Positions 1 to 7,844 are shown, counted from the stretch's first letter. The stretch: DNA of 15,591 nucleotides from JBPBPI01 sp050954885 (GCA_050954885.1 JBPBPI010000225.1:1-15591); one strand, 5' to 3'. Program-made: numbers and translations. The notes: generated by a model from the letters alone, not told the origin.

Positions 1-28
1 AAGACTCAGAAAGGACAGAGCCACCCCT

Positions 29-372
29 TTAAACTTCTTACACAACCTAGATCATAATCTTGCCATTATGTAAAAACATAAACTCATTCAGCTATAAAAG
101 AATTAGAAGAGCTTGATGTTCGTCAAAATTCAATTGGCACGTCTGGAATGCAAGCCATTTTTATTAAAGCTTTAAGTTGTCACAAACCTCTCACATTTAA
201 ATTTACAGCGTCAAAAGAAATAAAAAAAAATCTTCGTAAGATCGAACAAAAATATAAAATATTTGCAATATGGCTCAAAGAAGGACTAATATCTCACAAT
301 TTATATGATTATGAAGTTTTATTTAAAGATAAATATGCAGAAGCATTTGATCTTGAAAAATTAGGTGGCTAA
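29..372 (+). pseudogene. Remnant of a leucine-rich-repeat protein gene (C-terminal part, frameshifted)
   Basis: From 82 the frame is open to the stop at 370-372. Before the first ATG (148) it encodes a stretch of the pattern L-x-x-L-D-V-x-x-N-S-I-G followed by a helix-like segment, typical of ribonuclease-inhibitor-type leucine-rich repeats, so the ATG lies inside a repeat and is not a credible start. In another frame, 29-70 encodes a second repeat-like piece (LNFLHNLDHN) ending at a TAA (71-73). Two adjacent repeat pieces in different frames suggest a decayed gene whose upstream part lies outside the window. The tail (from about 190) is Lys-rich and not repeat-like. LRR proteins in host-associated bacteria are often host-interaction factors, but nothing here shows function. 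It could instead be a functional short gene from 148 (74 aa), which I think less likely. Confidence 0.5.
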
Positions 373-404
373 AAATTTATAGAAAAATTTAAATTTCAAA
401 AATC

Positions 405-447
405 ATTTAAATAAATCCTGGAAGCTCTTTCCAGGATTTATTTAAAT
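405..447. terminator. Perfect 19-bp inverted repeat, likely terminator hairpin
   Basis: Arms 405-423 and 429-447 are perfectly complementary around a 5-base loop (GCTCT). The core is CCTGGAA/TTCCAGG extended by A/T pairs. It lies between the end of the LRR remnant (+) and the end of the peroxiredoxin gene (-), and the minus-strand side continues into a T-rich run (385-404), so it could terminate the long minus-strand operon or act in both directions. Confidence 0.65.
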
Positions 448-478
448 CAAGTGTCAAATATTACATAAATTATTAAAA

Positions 479-521
479 TTGAAGAAAAGTACACCGAATA
501 CTATGAGGGATTTTTCTTCAA
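479..521 (-). terminator. Possible weak terminator after the peroxiredoxin gene
   Basis: TTGAAGAAAA (479-488) pairs with TTTTCTTCAA (512-521), a 10-bp stem with a 23-base loop. It starts 13 bases past the stop codon of the minus-strand peroxiredoxin gene and is followed on that strand by a T-rich stretch. The stem is AT-rich and the loop is large, so the hairpin at 405-447 is the stronger candidate. Confidence 0.3.
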
Positions 522-533
522 AATTAACTTTAA

Positions 534-1073
534 TTAACCAGCTTTGACGTGATCTTGGCCGGGCTGCCAGTTGCAACCACAAAGACCGTCTGATTGAAGA
601 CCGTCAAGCACACGCAGAATTTCGTCCACATTACGGCCAACCGATAAATCATTGATGGACAAATGTCGGATAACGCCTTCAGGATCGACGATGTATGTGG
701 CACGAAGACAGACCCCTTCTTCTTTGTGCAAAATGCCCAAAGCTTGAGACAATTCCTTTTTAATGTCAGACAACATCGGAAAATTTAGATTTTTGAGACC
801 TGGATGACTTTGACGCCACGCCATGTGAACATAATCAGAATCCGTGCTGCATCCATAAATTTCAGCATTGCGTTCCTGAAAACATTGATAAAGATTACTA
901 AACCCAATAAGTTCCGTGGGGCAGATAAAAGTAAAATCTTTGGGCCAAAAGAAAAAAACCTTCCATTTACCTGAATGATCTTCAGATGTCATAATCGGAA
1001 AATCTTCTAAATGTTCATTTTTGGTTACTGCTTTTAAGCGAAAATTTGGAAATATATCGCCAACTGTTAGCAT
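534..1073 (-). CDS. 2-Cys peroxiredoxin (AhpC/TSA family)
   Basis: Thiol peroxidase of 179 aa that would reduce hydrogen peroxide and organic hydroperoxides in the cytosol, recycled by thioredoxin or an AhpF/AhpD-like partner not present here. The catalytic motif P-x3-T-x2-C is seen as PKDFTFIC, with peroxidatic Cys51, followed by PTE. The conserved active-site Arg lies in LRATYIVD (Arg124). The resolving-Cys region near the C-terminus reads LCGCNW (Cys165 and Cys167), so this is a typical 2-Cys enzyme of about normal length rather than a 1-Cys type. The ATG at 1073 is preceded by GAGGAG at good distance. It begins 22 bases after the flavoprotein stop codon and is the last gene of the truB-rpsO-pnp run, so it is probably co-transcribed. 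The family is certain; assignment to ahpC itself is not. Confidence 0.93.
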   Translation of the reverse strand: MLTVGDIFPNFRLKAVTKNEHLEDFPIMTSEDHSGKWKVFFFWPKDFTFICPTELIGFSNLYQCFQERNAEIYGCSTDSDYVHMAWRQSHPGLKNLNFPMLSDIKKELSQALGILHKEEGVCLRATYIVDPEGVIRHLSINDLSVGRNVDEILRVLDGLQSDGLCGCNWQPGQDHVKAG

Positions 1074-1095
1074 AATCGTTTACTCCTCTGGTTCT

Positions 1096-2493
1096 TTAGT
1101 TACCGGTTTGCAAACGCTCGACCAACTCGCGTACTGTTGGAACATAGCCATTTGCATAAAAAGGGTCTTGTGCAAACCTGTATGCATTGTGACCCGCAAA
1201 CATTAATTGATGGTTGACATCGCCGCCATGGGCAATTTCTTGCAGTGTCTTTTGAATACAATAAGATCGAGGATCTGCCTTATGACCTGTGTTATAAGGT
1301 TCAGCCTGTTGCCAATTACTGAAATTACAGGCACTCAGGCATCCCATGCAATTGATTTGATCGGTCAAAATTTGATGAGACCTTTCAGGTGTGACAAAAA
1401 TAAGTGTGGTACTGGGTGTGCGCAAAGCTTCGGTAAAGCCCTGTGCGATCCAACCTATGGCATTTTCATAATCATGGGTGGTCAAATAAACCACACGTCC
1501 TCGCACACCCGCTTTAAATTCAGCAATATGTTCACCCACAGGTGCCAAGGTATACGCAACTTGATGAGAAGATCGTTGCATCAATTCCTTTAAAAAATCA
1601 TTGTTAACCGCCGAGGAATAAAAACCTGTGGGACTGAAACGATTGAGAATGATGTCACCCTCATTCAAAGTTAGAATTTTTTCCTTCCATTCAGTAGATA
1701 CAGGACTCTCTTGAGTTAGAAGGGGTCGTGTGCCAAATTGAAAGGCAATCGGTCCAAGTTCAGGGTTGTCAAGCCAATCTTCCCATTCCCGTAAGTACCA
1801 CACACCACCTGCCATGATAATGGGAATATCTTGTAACCCATAGGTGCGCATTTGCTGGCGTAATTCTAAAACCCGAGGATAGGGATCTTGTGGATTTTCA
1901 GGACTTTCGCTATTAGAGAGACCGTTGTGGCCACCTGCGCGCCAGGGATCTTCGTAAACAACAGCCCCCAACCATTCTGGGAATTTATGATAGGCACGTT
2001 TCCAAAGGGCACGAAAGGCACGTGCAGAAGATACAATGGGATAATAGTATATGCCATAATTGGCCGATATTTCAGCAATGCGGTAAGGCATGCCTGCACC
2101 ACAGGTTACACCATGAACCAGCCCTTTAGCGCCTTCAAGCACACCATGAAGAATTGTCTCGCATGCGCCCATCTCCCAAAGAACATTCATGTGAATACGT
2201 CCACCAGATCCTGCACATTCATGGGCAATTTTGGCTTGATGAATGGCGCCATCGATCGAAAATTGAATAAGTTCCTCATGACGTTCACGTCGTGTTTTAC
2301 CATGATAAATAACAGGAACCAAGTTGCCATTTTCATCAAATTGATCAGCATTGACACCGGAAAAAGTACCAATACCGCCAGCCGCCGCCCATGCGCCCGA
2401 ACTCTCGCCATTGGAGACAGCAATTCCCTTGCCCCCCTCAACCAGAGGGAGAACTTCTTTGCCAGAAAGTAAAATGGGCTTCAGGGCCTTCAC
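1096..2493 (-). CDS. Nitronate monooxygenase / 2-nitropropane dioxygenase-family flavoprotein with Cys-rich tail
   Basis: FMN-dependent TIM-barrel oxidoreductase of 465 aa. Visible family marks are the Gly-rich CGAGMPY (131-137), the AGGH motif (186-189) whose His corresponds to the catalytic base of nitronate monooxygenases, the phosphate-binding AGGV (228-231), and FQFGTRP (251-257). Classic enzymes are about 320-380 aa; this one has roughly 100 further residues holding C-x2-C-x3-C (Cys382, 385, 389) and Cys412, a pattern that could bind an iron-sulfur cluster or zinc. The true substrate is unknown: nitronates are only the family's textbook substrate and related proteins act on other compounds. 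The start is GTG at 2493 with AAGGAT about 10 bases upstream. It lies 34 bases after pnp and 22 before the peroxiredoxin gene, which suggests an operon and perhaps a shared oxidative-stress role. Confidence 0.85.
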   Translation of the reverse strand: MKALKPILLSGKEVLPLVEGGKGIAVSNGESSGAWAAAGGIGTFSGVNADQFDENGNLVPVIYHGKTRRERHEELIQFSIDGAIHQAKIAHECAGSGGRIHMNVLWEMGACETILHGVLEGAKGLVHGVTCGAGMPYRIAEISANYGIYYYPIVSSARAFRALWKRAYHKFPEWLGAVVYEDPWRAGGHNGLSNSESPENPQDPYPRVLELRQQMRTYGLQDIPIIMAGGVWYLREWEDWLDNPELGPIAFQFGTRPLLTQESPVSTEWKEKILTLNEGDIILNRFSPTGFYSSAVNNDFLKELMQRSSHQVAYTLAPVGEHIAEFKAGVRGRVVYLTTHDYENAIGWIAQGFTEALRTPSTTLIFVTPERSHQILTDQINCMGCLSACNFSNWQQAEPYNTGHKADPRSYCIQKTLQEIAHGGDVNHQLMFAGHNAYRFAQDPFYANGYVPTVRELVERLQTGN

Positions 2494-2527
2494 GAGCGTT
2501 CTATCCTTTTTATGTTAAACAACTGAC

Positions 2528-4627
2528 TTAAATATCTTGTCCTGTTTGTTGATCTACAACTTTCATACTTAATTTTGCTTTGCCACGATCGTCAAATCCA
2601 GTCAATTTAATATAAACTGCATCACCAACTTTAACCACATCTTCTGTTTTGGCAACGCGTTCAGCGGCCAACTGAGAGATATGAACCAAACCTGATTTAT
2701 CACCCATGTAATTTACAAAAGCACCAAATTCCATGAGTTTGGCAACTGTTCCCTTATAAATTCGACCCACTTCAGGTTCAGCCGTAATGGCTTCTACACG
2801 GCTGGTGGCTGCGTCAATAACTTGTTGATTCATGCCAGAGATACTAACTTCTCCTTCATCAGAAATGTCGATTTTAGCACCTGTAGTTTCACAAATCTCA
2901 CGAATGACTTTACCACCGGGGCCAATAAGATCACGAATTTTATCTTTGGCAATGGTGATTGAGACAATACGTGGCGCATTGCTGCTGATATCAACACGAG
3001 ATTCACCTAATGCCTTAGACATTTCTTGTAAAATATGAAGACGCCCTTCGCGTGCTTGTGCGAGAGCTTCTTTCATAATGTCTTTTGTGATACTCGTTAT
3101 TTTAAGATCCATCTGAAGGGCTGTGATACCAGATTCTGTTCCCGCCACCTTAAAGTCCATATCACCCAAATGATCTTCATCCCCTAAGATATCTGAAAGA
3201 ATTGCGATCTTCTTACCTGTTTGAATAAGTCCCATAGCAATGCCGGCCACAGGGCGAATAAGAGGAACACCTGCGTCCATCAAAGCCAAAGTTGCCCCAC
3301 AAATTGTGGCTTGAGAAGAAGATCCATTGGATTCTGTGACCTCAGAGACAACACGGACTGTGTAAGGAAAGTCAACTTTTTTTGGCATTAGAGGATTTAA
3401 GGCACGCCAAGCCAATTTACCATGACCAATTTCACGACGGCCCGGATTGGACATACGTCCTGTCTCGCCAACGGAATAGGGCGGAAAGTTATAATGAAGT
3501 AAGAATCTTTCGCGGTATTCACCTTCAATTGAATCAATCAATTGTTCGTCTTGTGCCGTTCCCAAAGTTGCTACAACTAAAGCTTGGGTCTCACCGCGGG
3601 TAAACAAAGCACTGCCGTGTGTGCGTGGTAAAAATCCAACTTCGCTAACAATAGGACGAATTGTTTTAGTATCGCGACCATCAATACGTGAGCCTTTGGT
3701 CAAGATATCATTTCTGACAATTTCTTTTTCCAAAGTTTTAAATTGAGTTAAAACTTGTGATTGAGAATGATCTTCATCAACCAATTCTTTCAATACTTTG
3801 TCTTTAATATGTTCAATTTTAACATGACGATCTTGTTTTTGAATACAAGAGTATGCTTCTCGCAGACCAGATTCCGCATACTTTTTAACTTTGGTATAAA
3901 GTTTTTTCTCGTGCTTGCTATGGTCTTCGATTTCCCAGGTTGTCTTACCAACGTCTGATGCCAGTTCCTGAATCATTTTGATCACAGGCTGAAAGTTATC
4001 AAAGCCAAACATCACAGCTTCAAGCATGGTTTCTTCAGAAAGCTCATGAGCTTCAGATTCTACCATCAAAACGCCTTCTTCTGTACCTGCCACAATCAAA
4101 TCAAGTTGAGATGAAGGTAAATCAAGATAAGAAGGATTGATTAAAAATTCACCATCTTTATAACCAATACGAATACCACCAATAGGTCCTTCAAAAGGAA
4201 TACCTGAAATTGCAAGTGCGGCTGAGGCACCAACCAATGACACGATGTCGGCATCATTTTCAGAATCTTGACTTAAAAGTGTGCAAACAACTTGAACTTC
4301 ATTGTGAAATCCATGAGGAAATAAAGGACGCAAAGGTCGATCGATTAAACGAGATGTTAAAACTTCTTTTTCAGAAGGTTTACCTTCACGCTTAAAAAAA
4401 CCACCAGGTATCTTGCCTGCCGCAAAGGCGCGGACTTGATAGTGTACCGATAGGGGTAAAAAATCTATATCAGGTTTGGCAATTTTTTGAGCAACCACAG
4501 TACACAAAACTGTGGTTTCGCCATAACTTGCCAAAACAGCACCATCGGCTTGTCGAGCAATACGGCCAGTCTCGAGGGTTAAAGTTCGCCCACCCCAAGT
4601 TATTTCCTTACTTATAATATTAAACAT
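2528..4627 (-). CDS. pnp: Polyribonucleotide nucleotidyltransferase (PNPase)
   Basis: Phosphorolytic 3'-5' exoribonuclease of RNA decay, forming a trimeric ring, alone or in a degradosome. Of 699 aa, it has the usual order: first RNase PH domain with the conserved FFKREGKPSEKE and RLIDRPLRPLF segments, a helical linker, a second RNase PH domain with the catalytic aspartates in LGDEDHLGDMDF, a KH domain around 557-615 with its GPGG loop at 569-572, and an S1 domain around 618-690. It ends soon after the S1 domain without a long basic tail. I place the start at ATG 4627 (MFNIISKEI, the family's usual N-terminus), with AGGAAAGGA about 13 bases upstream; a TTG at 4666 would add 13 atypical residues. 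It follows rpsO by 63 bases, the widespread rpsO-pnp arrangement. PNPase is often autoregulated through its leader, but no RNase III-type stem is evident. Confidence 0.97.
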   Translation of the reverse strand: MFNIISKEITWGGRTLTLETGRIARQADGAVLASYGETTVLCTVVAQKIAKPDIDFLPLSVHYQVRAFAAGKIPGGFFKREGKPSEKEVLTSRLIDRPLRPLFPHGFHNEVQVVCTLLSQDSENDADIVSLVGASAALAISGIPFEGPIGGIRIGYKDGEFLINPSYLDLPSSQLDLIVAGTEEGVLMVESEAHELSEETMLEAVMFGFDNFQPVIKMIQELASDVGKTTWEIEDHSKHEKKLYTKVKKYAESGLREAYSCIQKQDRHVKIEHIKDKVLKELVDEDHSQSQVLTQFKTLEKEIVRNDILTKGSRIDGRDTKTIRPIVSEVGFLPRTHGSALFTRGETQALVVATLGTAQDEQLIDSIEGEYRERFLLHYNFPPYSVGETGRMSNPGRREIGHGKLAWRALNPLMPKKVDFPYTVRVVSEVTESNGSSSQATICGATLALMDAGVPLIRPVAGIAMGLIQTGKKIAILSDILGDEDHLGDMDFKVAGTESGITALQMDLKITSITKDIMKEALAQAREGRLHILQEMSKALGESRVDISSNAPRIVSITIAKDKIRDLIGPGGKVIREICETTGAKIDISDEGEVSISGMNQQVIDAATSRVEAITAEPEVGRIYKGTVAKLMEFGAFVNYMGDKSGLVHISQLAAERVAKTEDVVKVGDAVYIKLTGFDDRGKAKLSMKVVDQQTGQDI

Positions 4628-4690
4628 GCTGAAATTGGAATCCTTTCCTAGGAACTGAGCAAACAATATATTGAATACACCGCCTTAAAA

Positions 4691-4960
4691 TTAGCGGCGC
4701 AATCCTAAACGTTTAAGAATAACTTCATAACGTGAAAATTCAACATTTTTTAAATAATTGAGTAATTTACGACGACGGTTAACCAAAATCAATAGACCAC
4801 GACGTGAATGGTGATCTTTAAGATGGCCACCAAGATGTCCTGTTAAATTTTTAATGCGTTCACTTAAGATCGCAATTTGAACTTCGGGTGATCCGGTGTC
4901 ATTTTCTTTGGTTGCATAATCTTTAATAACTTCTTGTTTACGTTCAAGTGTAATCGACAT
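4691..4960 (-). CDS. rpsO: 30S ribosomal protein S15
   Basis: Primary 16S rRNA-binding protein of the 30S platform. The 89-aa product matches the family in length and in the segments DTGSPEVQ, HLKDHHSRRGL and the C-terminal RLGLRR. The frame is open further upstream, to 5053, but the family N-terminus MSIT sits at ATG 4960 and is preceded by AAAGGAC, so that is the start; the longer version would overlap truB. Only 16 bases separate it from the truB stop, and pnp follows, giving the common truB-rpsO-pnp order. Confidence 0.97.
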   Translation of the reverse strand: MSITLERKQEVIKDYATKENDTGSPEVQIAILSERIKNLTGHLGGHLKDHHSRRGLLILVNRRRKLLNYLKNVEFSRYEVILKRLGLRR

Positions 4961-4976
4961 CGTTCTGTCCTTTCGT

Positions 4977-5882
4977 TTATATATTAAGTACCCGCTCGGG
5001 ACACAGCCTGTCATCTCTGACACGAACAAAAGCAACTGCATCTTGTTGTGCATTAATACACAATTGCAGCTGGTCTTGTATAAGCCCCAAACCAGGAGAG
5101 GTTACAGGAATGGTCCGTCCTTTTCTCAAATCTTCAACATGATCATCTGAGATAAAAACAGCCGGGATGTCGTCCAGCACATCCTGTACCTTTTGTACGT
5201 ACTCCTTTAATAGAATATTTTCATCTAAAGATGCAAGCATTTCGAGGGTTAAAGCTTGTTTTTTTTCAAAAGGACCCACACTTAAGCGATCAATAAGACT
5301 TGCGTGTCCAAAACAACCTAGTTTTTTACCCATATCACGCGCAAGCGCGCGAACATATGTTCCTTTACCACACTCAACTTCGAAAATACATTGATTATCT
5401 GAAGGTTGAGATAAAACCTTAAGATCATATATTGTCACGGGCCGGGTATTTAAAGAGACAGATTTTTCTTGTCGCATTAAATCACAAGCGCGCCGTCCTT
5501 GAATTTTAAGGGCAGAGTAGAGTGGAGGAGATTGTAAAATATCTCCTTCAAAATCTTTTAAAATGCTTTCAATTTGTGAAAGTGTTGGCAGAAGGTTTGA
5601 AGAATTGATGATATCACCTTCTAAATCATCTGTGGTCCGCGATTCTCCCCAAGTTACTTCAAAACGATATTTTTTGCGCTCTGCCATAATATATTGAACA
5701 GATTTTGTAGCCTCTCCCAGGGCCAAAGGCAAAATACCGGTTGCCAGGGGATCAAGTGTACCTGCATGCCCCACTTTAATTTTATTAAATTTTCTTTTAA
5801 CAATAGAAACCACTTGAGCTGACGTAAAATGTAATGGTTTATCAATAATCAACCAGCCATGAGGACTTAATATTTTTTTCAT
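4977..5882 (-). CDS. truB: tRNA pseudouridine(55) synthase
   Basis: Converts U55 in the T-loop of tRNAs to pseudouridine. At 301 aa it is of ordinary length. The catalytic motif GTLDPLATG gives Asp44 as nucleophile; other family blocks are the N-terminal GWLIIDKP, YSALKIQGRRA with the conserved Tyr, and CGKGTYVRALARD. A smaller C-terminal RNA-binding region follows. It is the first gene of the run that continues into rpsO and pnp. In many bacteria infB and rbfA lie upstream; here the rpsD unit with its terminator does, so this group is uncoupled from them. The ATG at 5882 has no recognisable Shine-Dalgarno sequence; the frame and the family N-terminus still support it. Confidence 0.96.
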   Translation of the reverse strand: MKKILSPHGWLIIDKPLHFTSAQVVSIVKRKFNKIKVGHAGTLDPLATGILPLALGEATKSVQYIMAERKKYRFEVTWGESRTTDDLEGDIINSSNLLPTLSQIESILKDFEGDILQSPPLYSALKIQGRRACDLMRQEKSVSLNTRPVTIYDLKVLSQPSDNQCIFEVECGKGTYVRALARDMGKKLGCFGHASLIDRLSVGPFEKKQALTLEMLASLDENILLKEYVQKVQDVLDDIPAVFISDDHVEDLRKGRTIPVTSPGLGLIQDQLQLCINAQQDAVAFVRVRDDRLCPERVLNI

Positions 5883-5935
5883 GATAAAATTATGTATAAA
5901 TAAGGCAATTCAATTTAAATTTGATATCATCAAGT

Positions 5936-5969
5936 AAAAAAATGGGATAAAGAATTCATCTTTATCCCA
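5936..5969 (-). terminator. Rho-independent terminator of rpsD
   Basis: An 11-bp stem (5943-5953 with 5959-5969, core TGGGATAAAG/CTTTATCCCA), 5-base loop, followed on the minus strand by seven T (5936-5942). It starts 19 bases past the rpsD stop codon and separates rpsD from truB. Confidence 0.88.
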
Positions 5970-5988
5970 ATAATAAAAAATATCAAAC

Positions 5989-6603
5989 TTATCGAGAATA
6001 AAACTCAATAACCAAGTTTGGTTCCATTTGAACAGGAAAAGGCACATCTGCAAATTCAGGACCGCGAATAAACGTACCCTTTAAATGCTTGTGATCAACC
6101 TCGATATATTGAGGAACTTCTCGTTCTGCTGATTGTGTAGCTTCAAGGATAGAGGTCATTTGCTTGGATGCTTCTTTGACTTCGATTGTGTCACCATCTT
6201 TAACACGGTAAGAAGAAATGTTAACGCGTTTTCCATTAACCAAAACATGACCGTGATTGACAAATTGACGAGCCGCAAAAACAGTTAGCACAAATTTCAT
6301 ACGGTAGACAACAGCGTCCAAACGGCGTTCTAAAAGATTGATAAGGTTTTCGCTGGTGTCTCCACGACGGCGAACGGCTTCTGTGAAAAGACGACGGAAT
6401 TGGCGTTCACCAATATTGCCGTAATACCCTTTTAATTTTTGTTTTGCCGCCAATTGATTGCCATAATCTTTTGGTTTGCTGCGGTTTTGTCCGTGTTGAC
6501 CTGGACCATAGGCACGCTTATTTATAGGGCTTTTGGGACGTCCCCAAAGATTTACGCCAAGACGGCGATCAATTTTATATTTTGAACTAATACGATTCGT
6601 CAT
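5989..6603 (-). CDS. rpsD: 30S ribosomal protein S4
   Basis: Early-assembling 16S rRNA-binding protein. The 204-aa product shows the family features: basic N-terminal part with RRLGVNLWGRP and AYGPGQHG, then an S4 RNA-binding domain from about residue 90 to 155 (LERRLDAVVYRM, NHGHVLVNGKRVNI, VKDGDTIEV), and the terminal VIEFYSR. It has no N-terminal Cys cluster, so it is the zinc-independent form. The ATG at 6603 has GGA 8 bases upstream. It is monocistronic: its own promoter (6660-6687) lies upstream and a strong terminator follows. Confidence 0.97.
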   Translation of the reverse strand: MTNRISSKYKIDRRLGVNLWGRPKSPINKRAYGPGQHGQNRSKPKDYGNQLAAKQKLKGYYGNIGERQFRRLFTEAVRRRGDTSENLINLLERRLDAVVYRMKFVLTVFAARQFVNHGHVLVNGKRVNISSYRVKDGDTIEVKEASKQMTSILEATQSAEREVPQYIEVDHKHLKGTFIRGPEFADVPFPVQMEPNLVIEFYSR

Positions 6604-6970
6604 ACCTTTTTTCCAATTTTTGTCTCAAGTCACACTTAAGAAAACGATTTAATTTAGGGACTATAGCTAAACACATAGAATTGTCAATTTGTTTATTCAC
6701 ACATCTAATTATCTTTAAAAATAAATTTATCCAGAATATGCCAAAAAATTATTTAAAAGAAAGTCATAAAAATAATTTTAATAATATTAAATTTTATTGT
6801 AACGCAATAAATTATGGTTATAATTTTATTATAAATTATTGATTTAAAAACATATTTTTGGAAATTAAATTAATTGAATTTTTAAAATAAAAGTATGATA
6901 ATTAGTACAAGAATATCATAATCACTAAATAATTATTTAAAAAATTAAAAAATTTTTAGGATATTACGTA
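6604..6970. other. AT-rich divergent spacer between rpsD and the transposase-like gene
   Basis: About 367 bases, strongly AT-rich. It contains the rpsD promoter on the minus strand near 6660-6687 and, just before 6971, TTAGGAT as a ribosome site for the plus-strand gene. Several short A/T palindromes occur around 6770-6850 but none has a GC core. I see no gene, and no GGGGCTGG-type end that would match the right-hand end near 7655. Confidence 0.6.
6660..6687 (-). promoter_or_regulatory. Sigma-70-type promoter of rpsD
   Basis: On the minus strand a perfect -35 TTGACA (6682-6687) and a -10 TATAGT (6660-6665) are separated by 16 bases. It lies about 57 bases upstream of the rpsD start codon, which fits a strong ribosomal-protein promoter with a short leader. 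Confidence 0.75.
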
Positions 6971-7636
6971 ATGAAATTAGCGCATTCAAAACTAACAAAT
7001 GAACAAACACAGAAAATGCTTGAACATTTTGTGGCCGGTACATCGGCACGAACAGTTGCTGAAATATTACAAATAAATAAAAATACAGCACTTTTATTTT
7101 ATCAAAAGATTCGAATATTGATCGCTAAAAAATTAGACGAAGAAAATCATCTTTTGTTTAAAAGAATAAATTTTGCTCCTGAAAAACTTGCTTTAAATTC
7201 AATTTTTTTAAAAACAGTATTGGAAAATTTACCAAATAAAAAAAAATCTCAACAAATACCTCTTTTTGTTGTGATTTTAAGGGAAAAGAAAATTCATGTT
7301 TTTTATCCCCAAATTAAAACAACTTTTGATCTTTCTGATAACCAAAATTTTATCATGCCTGATGCGATTTTCTTCCAAACAATTGAATCCAATATAATTA
7401 ACGCCAATAATATTCATCTGTATCGAGTTTTTTCGGACACTTCTTTTAAAGAGGGCCAACGATCGGCGATCGACAGTATTGAAAATTTTTGGAAATTAAC
7501 AAAACTTCATTGGTTAAAATCTAATGGTATTCCTCTTAAAAATTTTCTTCTTTTTTTAAAAGAAGCCGAATGGCGATATAATTATAAAAAACCAAAAAAT
7601 CTTTTAAATACTCTATCCTGTTGGATAAATACTTAA
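6971..7636 (+). CDS. IS1595/IS1016-type transposase-derived protein lacking catalytic residues
   Basis: The 221-aa product has the full architecture of small IS1595-family (IS1016-like) transposases: an N-terminal HTH region (about 8-50, with FVAGTSARTVAEIL and NKNTA), a central RNase H-like region, and the C-terminal block IENFW (170-174) to LKSNGIP and EAEWRYNY. Compared by eye with the family pattern, the first catalytic site (normally E-A-D-E-S-Y) reads APEKLALN near 69-76, and the second (normally Y-T-D) reads FFQTIE, with Thr137 where Asp belongs; only Glu171 remains. The frame is nonetheless uninterrupted, full length, and has a ribosome site (TTAGGAT). It cannot be an active DDE transposase if this comparison holds. 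It may be a young remnant, or a protein kept for DNA binding. Confidence 0.75.
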   Translation: MKLAHSKLTNEQTQKMLEHFVAGTSARTVAEILQINKNTALLFYQKIRILIAKKLDEENHLLFKRINFAPEKLALNSIFLKTVLENLPNKKKSQQIPLFVVILREKKIHVFYPQIKTTFDLSDNQNFIMPDAIFFQTIESNIINANNIHLYRVFSDTSFKEGQRSAIDSIENFWKLTKLHWLKSNGIPLKNFLLFLKEAEWRYNYKKPKNLLNTLSCWINT

Positions 7637-7637
7637 T

Positions 7638-7655
7638 ATTATCTGGCCCAGCCCC
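7638..7655. repeat. Possible right terminal inverted-repeat end of the IS1595-like element
   Basis: Immediately after the stop codon, the complement reads GGGGCTGGGCCAGATAAT. It starts with GGGGCTG, as I recall for IS1016-type ends, and is an unusual GC-rich island in this spacer. No matching left end is visible upstream of 6971. The identification depends on memory of the family ends. Confidence 0.45.
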
Positions 7656-7844
7656 TTGATCTATTTTATAAAAAAGTTATATTTTTATAAACAATTTTTT
7701 TATAAGTTTTTTTATAGACAGTTTGTCATATTTTTTGTATAAAAATGCACTGTAAAAATAAAGTTAATGTAAATATTTTATAGATAAAAATCTATAAAAT
7801 TAAATAAAATTAGATATAAAAAAAGAAAAAATGGAAATAAATAC

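Noticed and set aside
1207..1593. 128-codon open frame on the plus strand
   Set aside because: It lies inside the flavoprotein gene on the opposite strand with an unnatural composition; a shadow.
1888..2472. 194-codon open frame on the plus strand
   Set aside because: It is antisense to the flavoprotein gene, has no family resemblance, and the minus-strand frame there carries clear FMN-site motifs.
4628..4666. Longer pnp starting at TTG 4666
   Set aside because: The extra 13 residues do not match PNPase N-termini; ATG 4627 gives the usual start and length.
4961..5053. Longer rpsO overlapping truB
   Set aside because: S15 begins MSIT at 4960 with a proper ribosome site and gives the standard 89 aa.
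6660..6668. Shared ACTATAGCT near 6660 and near 15495 as a repeat
   Set aside because: Nine bases only, and at 6660 it overlaps the rpsD -10; probably chance.
7656..7844. AT-rich inverted repeats as a terminator, origin or small RNA
   Set aside because: There is no GC core and no consistent stem; such palindromes arise by chance in sequence this AT-rich.
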